A stretch of 64,000 bases of DNA from assembly GCA_024195585.1 (NCBI GenBank), contig SWBL01000280.1:1-64000 (forward strand), given 5' to 3'. How positions within the stretch are numbered: position 1 is the first letter of the stretch; every line of letters starts with the position of its first letter. Positions 21,918 through 31,651 of the stretch are shown piece by piece. The DNA is from Aureobasidium sp. EXF-3400 (Eukaryota; Ascomycota; Dothideomycetes; Dothideales; Saccotheciaceae). The notes beneath the pieces are model-generated. The model was not told the origin of the DNA. It made no database searches and saw nothing but the letters and a program-made list of their open reading frames with translations. The position numbers and the translations under genes are program-made.

Positions 21918-23160
21918 TCACTCAAAAACAGAGCTGAGAGTCCAGAGAGCACCAAGAGCAAGGAGAGCCGCACCGCCGATGGCTTGTTTGCTCCACGTAG
22001 AGGCTTGATCAAGCAGTTTAGCAGTTCCAAAAGCGTGTTCTTCGGCTTGTGATGGAGAGACGGTGGCTTCAGCATAACCGACATCAGCAGTGATGTTGTT
22101 GAGATCCTTCATCATGTCTCTTGACTTCTCCATCAATGCTTTCAAAGCTTGGAGATCTGCTTTCCACTCTGCCAATGATTCCTCTCCAGTCTTTGCACCG
22201 TCAACCTCGACACCTTGTACATTGCCGAAGAAGTCGACCACTTTTCTGTTTCTTGCCTCTTGTTCTCCACCAGTGAACAAATCGTAGCGGATGCCTGCAT
22301 CAGAGTGGACTTTGACGGGGTCGTATGAGTCGAAGAGTTGGCCGAGAGTAACGTTGCTGCTTGTAGAACTAATCTGTTCTTCCAGAAACTCGAGGTTGTA
22401 GTAGGTCCAGCGATCGATGACTGCAACACCGACGTCTTGATCGGCGTGATGGGAGTACGAGGATTGGTGGAGAGCTGAAGAGCCAGTAGCGATGATGTTG
22501 GGGGTGTAGAACTGGCCGTACATGGTGTTTGCCTGGCAAGTGTCGATCATGAATAGCAACTCATTGTATCTGTGATGGCTCCGTCAGCACTGTGTTGGAT
22601 ATGGCTGTAGTGTGTTCATCTCACCTCTTCTTCTCCCACATCTGCTCAAAGGCATCAGCCAAGTCATGCGAGCTGATCTCCTCGGCATCCTGGAACTTCA
22701 GAAACTCGTTTCCTCCATGTCCAGTCATGTAGATCAAGATGTTACTCCTGTCGTCTGTCATCAATCTCTTGCTCCTCGGCCAACTCTCTGGCCACCTGTC
22801 TGTCAACAGTCTGATAAAATTCTCGACTGTGACTTCGTAGCCCCTGTAGTCGACTTCGATACCACTCCCCATGGCATCGTAAAGATCCAAGTCGCGAGAC
22901 TTGTCGTTGAAGACGGATCCAGGGAATGAGTTGCGAGGGTTGCATGCCATGTCGTCAGGAAGCATGAGGATGATTTGCGAGTCAGGGATGCCGAGTCGCT
23001 TCACGGTGCGGTATAGAGAAAGGGTGTTTGCGAGATGGCGATAGTTGAACCAGAAGCGCGAGGTCGAGACGAGGACAGCCCAGTTGGAAGTGTGTGTTGC
23101 TGCGCAGGCGCACATGCACAGCGCGAGTAGCAAAAATGCGCATTGTAGTGTTGATTTCAT
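21918..23160 (-). CDS. GPI8: GPI-anchor transamidase catalytic subunit (C13 cysteine protease)
   Basis: Exons 23160-22625 and 22569-21918 (55-nt intron, donor GTGAGA) give 395 residues. A signal peptide covers about 1-20. The caspase-like fold follows, with the catalytic dyad visible: His148 in [10 protein letters not shown] and Cys190 in [11 protein letters not shown]-terminal membrane segment ([15 protein letters not shown]) matches Gpi8, which sits in the endoplasmic reticulum. It cleaves the C-terminal signal of precursor proteins and attaches the GPI anchor, working with Gaa1, Gpi16, Gpi17 and Gab1. The intron falls between WEKKR and YNELL, 11 residues before the catalytic Cys. An upstream in-frame Met at 23268 gives no signal peptide, so ATG 23160 is preferred. 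All key residues are present. Confidence 0.96.
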
Positions 23161-24450
23161 TGTTACAATGTGGCGACGCAAAAAGCGTCTATGGTATCGT
23201 GAAAGGAGTTGGTCTTGTTGATGATGCAGCCCCTCGAATGTTGCTAAGCATCGACTCGGTCGAAACATGTGCCGAGGCCCGATGCCGGGCGGTGAAGTCT
23301 TGACCTCGACTTCACATCTCTCGACTTCACGTCTCCACTCTCCATCTTCTTAGAGATGCACAATACCATGAGAAAACAGGAACTTGTCCACTGAGAACCG
23401 ACAACTTATCGGCTCTCGATGGATACACCTCTTCTTTAAGAACATCTGTGCCTTTGTATAGTGTACATTTTGCTGATCGCCATAGGCGGAGTACGATGAA
23501 TATTATAGATATCAGAACATGGGGTAAAAAAACTGCACTTCTCAAGGTAACTTTGGCATCATCATCGCCATCACTAGCATGCAAGGCAACAGACCAACAA
23601 CGAAGTTAAGTAATGAAGCAGCTATGGTGAGCCAAGTGGGTAAGTGACCGAAAACAGTACAACAAAGAAAAACTCGTAGACTTCCTCCTCTGTCCTATTT
23701 TTTTTATCTCATCTCTGTTCTGTTTCAATCGCAGAAAATTTACTTATTGCGACATTGTACGGGAAAATCTTCGTTTCCGCTAGTCATCCCAATATGAGAA
23801 AAGCCAGAAAGCCAGCAAAGACAACGACAAGAAGAGTGCAGCGCAAGAAAGTAAAAGTAATGGTGCGGCTTCCCAGATGGCCAAAAAAAATCACACTATC
23901 GCCAAGGCAGAACGAAGGTGGACCTAACAGCGCAAATGATTCTCAGAGCGCAAACACCACATCGGCAAGTCTCGCTCACAAATTCATTCGAGTCACTCGC
24001 CATGTTATAGGTTCACTGCCTAGAAGCTAGACATACTTGGCCACACTCGAACCAAGTTGCTGGAACTTCTGGAATCTTGCACTGAGCCGAGGGAGTTTTC
24101 AGAAATAGATATACGGATCTCGACAGCGCTCTGCACGCAGGACCAGATTGACTTGTGGCTTTTCAGATGTGCAACAGACAGCTGGGCAGTCGCTGTTTCA
24201 AAGCTTGCAAAAGAGGAAACATCACTTTCAATTCTTGGCATGTGTTCACTCGATTTTGTTATTTAATGGTTTCAATAGGCAGTTACATGACTGATCAGCA
24301 AAGATGGTCAACCACCAGAGATTGCGACAAAACTTTAAAAACACCAACAGTCACCCGAGCAGTCCGAAACGATTAGACCAACGCCGCTCGAATCGGCCTC
24401 ACGCATGATGGTCGAACAGCAGGTCCCCATCAACTATGCCCAGAGAAGCT
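23161..24450. other. Intergenic region, no gene seen
   Basis: About 1.3 kb. One plus-strand open frame at 23755-24030 is Lys/Arg-rich but has no signal, family or splice context. I see no repeats or RNA gene here. Confidence 0.5.
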
Positions 24451-24774
24451 CTACTCCATCTCATCATCGCTGTCCGCGAGAGTAACACGGTGCTTGCCTT
24501 CAACTTTGCGCCTCTTAACCGCAGGCGCAGGAGTCACGGAGCGAGAATGACTCACAGGGGGCTCGGCCATCTCATCATCGCTATCTGCCAATGTCGTACG
24601 ACGGGCACTGCGCTTCTTGATAGGCGGTACCGGAGTGGCAGAGCGAGAACGGCTCACAGAAGGCTCACCCATCTCATCGTCGCTATCTGCCAGTGTGGTG
24701 CGACGCTTGCTGTGCTTCTTGACAGGCGGCACCGGAGTAACGGAACGGCTGCGACTCGCAGTTGCTTCAGCCAT
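24451..24774 (-). repeat. Coding tandem repeat, 102-bp unit (34 residues)
   Basis: Units run 24774-24673, 24672-24571 and 24570-24451, the last being longer and diverged. Each encodes Met-x-Glu, an SRSRS/TP stretch, a basic run and LADSDDE. The copies are similar at DNA level, so recent expansion or contraction is likely. Confidence 0.85.
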
Positions 24775-25572
24775 CTCATCGTCGCTGTCGGAGAGGACTC
24801 TGCGTTTGTCGCCTGCCTTGGTAACCCCCTCATCAACGGCTTCGAAAGTGACAGTGCGCTTGCGCTTAGCTCCACGAGGTGGGGGGAGAAGTCCTCGGAA
24901 TCAGAGCCCGCCACGAACTCATCCTGGGAATCCTCGGCAGAAGTACTGTCGGAAGAAGAGGCCTCAGAGGCTGACCCCGTATAGGTAACATCTCTGTGCT
25001 GATGTCTACTTGAGCGGCGTACTCCTTCACTTTGCGCAACCGGCTGTTTTTGAGAACGGCGTACAGCTCTCTGATCTCGAGCAGATTGCTGTTCTTTACG
25101 CCGTCTCTCAGCGGGTGGTTCAGGTATGCTGAAGGCCCCTTCGCGGATAAAGTACCGATCGTCTTCGGTGAACTTTTTCATCGGTTGGTCACCTATGCAG
25201 TGTCAGTTTCAGCTCAACATTTGATCTTCGATGCAAACTGCACAACAATATGTAGCTTGTTTCCAACACAAATCGCCGAGCAAGCCCCAGAGATCGACAA
25301 GAAAACCGAAAGGATCATTACATACCTGGTGCCGGCACTTTCCCCGCTCTCTCCTCCAAAGCTTGAGTAGTAATATCATGTGGTCTTGCCTTCTTCAAAA
25401 CGTCCAGAAGCGAAACACGATCATCTCCAAATTTTTCTGCATGCTCCTTGCCTGTCATTGGCGTAAACTCCTTGCTAGGACGGCCGGACAGGACTGTAGG
25501 AGGGGTGCTTGGAACTCCTATGCGTTTTTCTTTGGGAAGATCCATGATGCGTTTTCCACTGGGAGGATCCAT
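24451..25572 (-). CDS. Low-complexity repeat protein, frame broken at a C run
   Basis: Exon 1 is 25572-25326. Exon 2 starts at 25192, after a 133-nt intron with donor GTATGT and acceptor TAG. The N-terminal half (TGKEHAEKFGDDRVSLLDVL, FTEDDRYFIREGAFSIPEPP) looks like real folded protein of unknown family. Then come basic and Ser/Asp/Glu-rich segments, and finally three tandem copies of a 34-residue unit with SRSRSVTPVPPVKK and RRTTLADSDDE. The unit combines a Ser-Pro/Arg-Ser phosphorylation-like stretch with an acidic patch, suggesting a nuclear protein. In the sequence as given the frame breaks at the six-C run on the coding strand (24886-24881). Before it the frame is in phase with exon 1, and after it the repeat frame is in another phase; one more C would link them. 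Exon lengths agree with a one-base loss. Confidence 0.6.
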
Positions 25573-26253
25573 GATGGCGAGATTGTGGGAAGATGGACTA
25601 ATTGGAAATCATATAATTGAGAGGGAGGCTAGATGTACTTGGTACGGTCTGGTCGTGTATACATCTTAATCAGAGGATTCAGAATTGGGTGTCGCCCAGG
25701 ACAAAGACAATGCGCTCTCAACTTCGACGCATCCGGTCATCATACTTTGTATCATTACGCTGTGTATCTATTCATTGTCCTCAGGACGGCCGAAGTCTAG
25801 GTCTAGAGAAGATCAAAGAGTGAGATTGTTTCTCCAGATCACAACGATGTGCAAGCACTAGTCTTGTGGTTGCAAGCAACGCCTAGGTATAGCCACCATC
25901 CGTTGCTAGAGACCAATAGACAACTTGACCGTGGTTGCTTTGCGTTGCTCTATGGACGGGCTTCGTCCTCCCCGTGTGCCAAAGACAGTTAAAGATTTTT
26001 GCAATTGACTCCTTCTCCACCCAAGGTACAAGAGTTGTGATGGACTATCGAAATTCACAGTTGCAACTACAATGTGAAGTTGACCACTGAAATAGCCTAC
26101 AATAGGGGGTTTCGTTCCGTAGCATTTAGACAGTAATGGGTACGACAATCATGAATGAATGTTGATAACTACGAACATCGAGAGCGACAGACATGATAAG
26201 TGCATCATCTGATCATCTGTAGTCAGTCTCGGCCAAAACCATCTCTGCAGCCT
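25573..26253. other. Intergenic region, no gene seen
   Basis: About 680 bp between two minus-strand genes. The small frames present have no signal, family or splice context. Confidence 0.5.
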
Positions 26254-27017
26254 TCACTTCGAGCCGCCCGGCTTGAAATTCAAGCAGGGGGAATGAAAAC
26301 TATATATTATTCTTCCCACCCTGATCAAGGCTCGCCGAATTTCCCAAATCCTCCAATTCTCAAGATCCCGAACTTCCTTTTCGTCACTGAAGTCGACATC
26401 TCCGGGGTAAGCTTTGAGATAAAACATATCAAGGTCGAAGTTCGCGGGAACGCGAATGCTTAGAGCGCGAGGCTCATTGAGACGGAATTCTTTGCCAAAT
26501 GGAAGAGACGTTGAAAAGGTAATCGGCAAAAACATGGCTTGATTGAAGCCAAGATCGGTCGATGATTCGAATGACTTGGATGTATCTCTCTCGATTGCAG
26601 TAGGCGAATTATCCTTGGTTGGAGCAGATGGATTCTCCTTGGTCGAAGCTCGTGGAGTACTTTGAATCGTGCTAGAAGATGGGACATCTTTGGTAGGCGT
26701 CTGGTTGGGAGTATCGACAGGAACTTTGGAACTTTGATTTGCTGCAACAGAGTAGTTAATTAAGGCTGATATTAGAGCTCTGGAGAACGTGGACACGACT
26801 GACTGATAGCGGGAAGAGCGGAGCGATATTCATGACGGGCTTTTGCCTTGGCGATATTGTACGGCTGCTCATCCTCAATCTACTCGGGTGACGAAGGAGG
26901 TGGGCGAGACGGAGCAGACGGTGGAGGAGGAGGCGGAGGACGAGTGAACGTCTGAGCTGTCGGGTTCAGCGATTTGCGAATGGGCAATGTGAACTGGCCG
27001 GATTTTGGAGGGCTCAT
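26254..27017 (-). pseudogene. Unknown fungal protein gene with an in-frame TAG
   Basis: Exon 1 (27017-26804) starts MSPPKSGQFTLPIRKS. It passes through a proline run and continues IEDEQPYNIAKAKARHEYRS up to donor GTCAGT. Exon 2 is 26741-26254, after acceptor GCAG with branch point TTAAC. Phases match across the junction and the summed length is a multiple of three, 233 codons. However codon 46 is TAG (26882-26880), just after the polyproline run. The C-terminal half (FLPITFSTSLPFGKEFRL ... DLENWRIWEIRRALIRVGR) looks folded and codon-like. No family is recognised. Options are a decaying gene, a sequencing error, or a shorter protein starting downstream. Confidence 0.5.
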
Positions 27018-27698
27018 TTTGCTGGCAGTGAGCGATATCGATATTACGATGCAGATGAATATAGTTCTTGTGGCGAAAAATGTTGCGTTGTAGCCTGTTA
27101 ACGTATATGGTTGTGAGGTTGGAGCTTGCAGAAGTGGAATTCGTTGTTGTCCACGTCACGAACGAGAATGCTGGGGAAGGAACGACTCATCCCCTCACCT
27201 GGCTGTCGATTCCTGTATGCCTTCCTGAATTGGTTAAAGTATGCTACCGATACATGTAATCGATATATGTTATCTTCTGAGATCACGTCAAGCATCAGAT
27301 GTTGACACGATTTGAGAGTTGGAGAAGGGCTATAGTTGCAGCGATCTCATCTGGGTTGTAGTCGTAAGCCTGGGTATCTGCTTTCTTTGCCCACCCAGCG
27401 TCGATATTGCCTGTAGAGAGTGAGCAAGAACTCCTTGACACAACTACGGCACCTTTGATAACGTAGTAGCATCATGAGATCAGACAGTATCGCAACACTG
27501 CCTTGGTGGGGAAGCTTCTGGGCTTGCTTGCCTGTGAGTCTGGGTCTCATGACCATCAACTCTCCCAAACTAACTCAAAATTGCTCTGCATCAGTCACGA
27601 TCTTCCATCACACCTTCATTTTCCTCCTCAGAACATCGCCCGATCTTCTTTCATCTCTTTCCTCTCGGAACACCTAAAAATCTTTACCAAGCGCCAAA
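27018..27698. other. Intergenic region with a possible exon fragment
   Basis: The minus strand at 27295-27098 encodes MLDVISEDNIYRLHVSVAYF and further plausible protein, but it ends in TAA without a supported splice to the neighbouring gene. The remaining sequence contains the promoter of the plus-strand gene at 27699. Nothing else is seen. Confidence 0.35.
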
Positions 27699-28752
27699 AT
27701 GTGCAACCCATTCAAAATTTTCTACCGTACGGCTCCAGATCGCAATGCTACTCCCAAGCCGATCCCGGTGCTAGATACCTCGCTACCTTCATACACGCAA
27801 GGACTGCAACTACAGTCAAGTACTGACCCTTCGTATGAGAGGATCCTTTCTCTCAAGCGTTGTCTGATCTGGCGTATGGCTATCGACTGGAAATTGAAAA
27901 GCCACGTTTCCAAAACCGAAAAACCAAGCGATGATGAATACTCGAGGTTCGAAAGATGTTGCGAGGTTTATACGAGGACGCTCGGCCACCACTACCATTC
28001 GCAAGAACTTATCGACAAGAAGAACCACGTCATGCGGTTTGTGTTCACACCAGGTGACTGTCTTGGTGTCGGATGCAGTAAGTCACTGCTTGAGCTCCAT
28101 CCTCTTCTTCACTTACTCTTACAGTACAAAGGTCGTTCCATGTACTAACTTCTTCGGATTTTCAGACATATTAGAATTCTTCATGTTCTCCGTCCGACGA
28201 GCCACGAAAGGCCTAAAAGGTTTCTACAAAGGCATATATATTGCCTGCTACCGCGACGAAGTTATGCTTCTTCGCCTAGTCATCGATTCCAGAATCCTTG
28301 TCGACCTCGTGACCGATTCGCAATCAACCTTTGCTTGGAAGCTCAAAGCCAAATGCGCAAAGATGCATCAGGCAAAGTTCTCCTGGCTACTTGATCCAGC
28401 TACCATAAACATAGACAAGGCCCTGGATCAAAGAGCAGCTAGCATATGTAGTCGCTCTACACTGAATGGTTATTGGGGACAAGTAGAGTGGTTGATGAGG
28501 CAATCTATGCGTCCATGCGCCGCCTTGATGGAGCCATCTATGTCGGCGGCATATGAGGTTCGCAGGGCCTACTTCTCAAAAAAGCCCAATCTTGGCCAAC
28601 AGCCTGAGTTCTTCTTACGCCCTACGCTTCCTCACAGAGACCTACTACCGAGCTTCGTCGTCTGCAATGACTACCAGTGGTGGAACCCGGACGAGAATCT
28701 CCAGATTTGTGTGTGCAATTGTGCGTGTCAAAGTGGATCGAGGAACGTTTAA
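27699..28752 (+). CDS. Unknown fungal protein, 321 residues
   Basis: Exons 27699-28077 and 28166-28752 are joined across an 88-nt intron with ideal GTAAGT, TACTAAC (28143) and TTTTCAG signals; phases agree. There is no signal peptide and no clear membrane segment. The protein is rich in Arg/Lys and Cys, with helical stretches (FFMFSVRRATKGLKGFYKGI, EVMLLRLVIDSRILVDLVTD) and a Cys cluster at the end (ICVCNCACQSG). I do not recognise a family. The near-perfect splice signals and consistent coding through both exons support a real, expressed gene. No functional inference is made. Confidence 0.65.
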
Positions 28753-29578
28753 TTGAACAAGGAATCTTTGATCAAAGGCAAGGTGCATGGTTCTGTGTGC
28801 TTGTTGTCCCGACTTTCGAAATTGAATTATGAGACGAGTAGAGAGGCTATCAGGATAATGGAGACTTGTGAAGAGCTGTCCTTCAGAGCTCAAAGCAATG
28901 GCCCTCACCGAACAATCCTGGCAAGCGTATTGGCAAGGCTTCGTGACTAGCGACTATCACCAATTTCTTGTGCTTGTAGAAAGGAGGACTGAGTGGGATG
29001 GAGCGGGGTAGAGAGGCGGGGACGTTGAAGCGAAACTCAACATTCTACCAAAGCACTCGAGACGCGATACATTTCGCACCTTTCATCTGATCACTCTGAT
29101 ACTTGTACTGTCTCCTACCTCCATACTGTAGGACGTCGTTCATCAGTCCAAACTTCCTCGCACTCGGTACGAGCAACTTAGTCGAGGGCGTCAGATCTGA
29201 CCATGTGTGAGAAACAAGGTTGCGGGGAAACTGGAAGATCATCTGGGGAAGGATTGAACAAGCTTCTGTGCCACCGACTCATTGTGGTCAGTAGCCTTTG
29301 CATCTCGAGGCAACTTGAATGTTGTGTGTGAAGTATAGGAGTCGTATGAACATGTGGCGTGGCGCTGACATGGACGCAACTTCGTCGTACCTCCTCGCGC
29401 GCGGAACGAGGTATACCATCTTCCTGAAGCCCATACTAACTACTGAGGCTGACGGTCATTTGGAATCTTAATACAAGGGTAGGATGCCGATCAGTCAGGA
29501 ACATAAAGCCGCGTCTCCTCCTCAACCTCAAAATCCTTCATCTTACCGCAAAACACGTACAGTTACTTTCCTCCAACA
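28753..29578. other. Intergenic region, P450 promoter
   Basis: About 830 bp with only short open frames lacking family resemblance. The last 200 bp, rich in CCTC and AAAC near the start codon, are likely the promoter and leader of the P450 gene. Confidence 0.5.
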
Positions 29579-31232
29579 ATGTTCGCATTTAAACCCAACG
29601 ACGAGCAGTCTCATGTTGCAAACTTGGTTCTAGTTCTTATTGGTGCTACTGGGGTCTATCTGGTCTTCTCTTCGATACTACAATACTGGCGCCTTCGACA
29701 TATACCTGGGCCACCCCTGGCAGGATGGACGAATCTCTGGCTCATGCAAAGCATGAACGGCAAGGAGAAATTCTACGATATTAGAAAAAGACTGCATCAG
29801 AAGTACGGACCGGCTCAACGTTATGGACCTAACAGAGTCATGTTCAGTGACGTTTCCGCTGTGCACTCCGTACTTCCAACATCGAATACCCTTCCAAAGG
29901 TTCGTACCCAGACCTGACTTATTCGTGTGATCGCGAATGTTGGAAATGCTGACAGACTTCTACAGGCTGACAGCTATGATCCTCTCAAAGTGTTTGTCAA
30001 TGGTGACGAAGTTGCCTCCTTTCTTGCCATCACCAATGACGACAAGGCGGCACGGCTCAAGCGCTTCCTGCACCCAAAATTCAGTCCCAATGGTGTTCTG
30101 CGATACGAATCGCACGTTGATCATACGGTGTCTGAATTGATAAGTCATCTACGCAACGTCGGACCCACCACTGACCTCGCTCCCTGGTTTGCCTGGTTCG
30201 CTTTTGACACAATCACTCGCATTGGCTTCAGCGAGGACCAAGGGTTCATGAGACAGCAAGAAGATATAGGGGGCGCTGGTCAGGCAGCTCAGCGAAGATT
30301 TGCTCATTGGATCTTTTACTGGACCATCCCCTGGTTGGACGCACTGTTGTACAAGAACTGGTTCGTCAAGAATCGCAAGACAGCAGCGCAATCGGGCCTA
30401 GTAAGATTGGCGTCACGAGTCGTTGAGGATCGCAAGGCAAAAGGACAATTGGGTGTTCATCACGATTTGCTCGATCTGTACATGGAATCTGGCAAACAGG
30501 ATCCACAGCTCTATACACCACCTACCATACTTGGTTTGACCATGACAACTATTCATGCAGGAGCAGAGACTACTGCATACACTTCGGCTATATGCATGTA
30601 TCTCATCCTCAGTGACAGACGTGTACACGACAAGCTCAGAGAAGAACTGCAATCCATCATGCCAGCGACTGAAACAGATTGGGAGCTCCCTGAAACGTCC
30701 GTTTTGCGAAAGCTACCCTATCTCGATGCTTGCATCAAGGAATCCGCACGCCTGAAGCCATCGACCAACATCACGGGCGAACGTGTTGTGAACAGCGACG
30801 ACGCCGTTATTGCTGGAGTGCCGGTCCCAAGAGGCACAATTGTAGCCATGAACACGGCAGGTCTGAACACAGACCCTAGTATCTGGGGCCAAGATGTCGA
30901 AGTCTTTAGACCAGAACGCTGGCTCGAAGCCTCCGAAGAACAACGAGTCTTGATGCATCGTGCTAATCTCACTTTCTCTGCGGGTAAGCGTATTTGCCTT
31001 GGAATGCACATCGCTTGGATGGAGATGAAGAAGGTCATTTCGGCTCTGGTCATGAATTTTGATGTGAGTTATAGTGAATTCGGCTTGAATCCGTAACAAG
31101 ATATATGTCTAGAAGACTGACGAGATTTAGATTGAACTTGTCCATCCCGAGGAAGGTCTGAAGCAGACATCTGGTGTCTTTGGCGTTCCGGAAGAGATCA
31201 AAGTTCACATTCGACCACGGGCGAAGGCTTGA
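29579..31232 (+). CDS. Cytochrome P450 monooxygenase
   Basis: Exons 29579-29899, 29966-31063 and 31131-31232 give 506 residues, the usual length for a microsomal fungal P450. An N-terminal membrane anchor (about 14-38) leads to the proline hinge IPGPPLAGW. The I-helix oxygen-activation motif reads AGAETT, the ExxR pair lies in KESARLKP, PERW is in the meander, and the heme-binding loop is FSAGKRICLG with Cys451 as heme ligand. The loop has Ser-Ala where many members have Gly-x, which is tolerated. It most resembles the pisatin demethylase/benzoate hydroxylase-like fungal groups by motif pattern. There are no other biosynthetic genes beside it, so a stand-alone detoxification or catabolic role is as likely as secondary metabolism. 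Confidence 0.93.
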
Positions 31233-31380
31233 GTGATGGCCTTGGTTATCTTTGAGAAACATCATAGTCATTCATCTTCTTCACTGTGACCTGGACTCTT
31301 GCAGAAATATGCTCCTTGAATTCCTTTTGTTCGGAGTATTCTAGTTGATGCCTATTCATGCACTCCATGCCCCTGATGAA

Positions 31381-31485
31381 ATGCTTTTCTTCTTCATGCT
31401 GTCATAGTTTATGCTTTCATTGACCATGCTTCCATCAATCATGCTTCCGCTAGTCATGCTCTCACTACCCATGCCTCGTTCATTT
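31381..31485. repeat. Minisatellite, 15-bp unit
   Basis: ATGC recurs at 31381, 31396, 31411, 31426, 31441, 31456 and 31471, exactly 15 bases apart. The unit consensus is ATGCTTYCATYRAYC. Degenerate copies continue to about 31530, with one 26-base gap before 31497 and then 31512. It lies about 150 bp after the P450 stop. Confidence 0.85.
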
Positions 31486-31651
31486 CTCCCAACTCCATGC
31501 TTTCGTAATTCATGCTTCGCTGCCATGTCCTTCCATCATTTCACCACAAAAGAAATCCAAGTACAAAGGAAAGGAAACGAAGCGAAAGCGGCCAAATGCG
31601 TCTCAGCCAAGCCCAATAACTTTCTTTGTGTAGCGAGGTGGTTCAAGTTGA

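Noticed and set aside
23755..24030. Lys/Arg-rich open frame of 91 codons
   Set aside because: No signal, family, splice partner or promoter cue; composition is that of a random AG-rich stretch.
27098..27295. Possible upstream exon of the 26254-27017 gene
   Set aside because: The frame ends in a stop without a good donor, and the downstream exon has its own start with matching phases.
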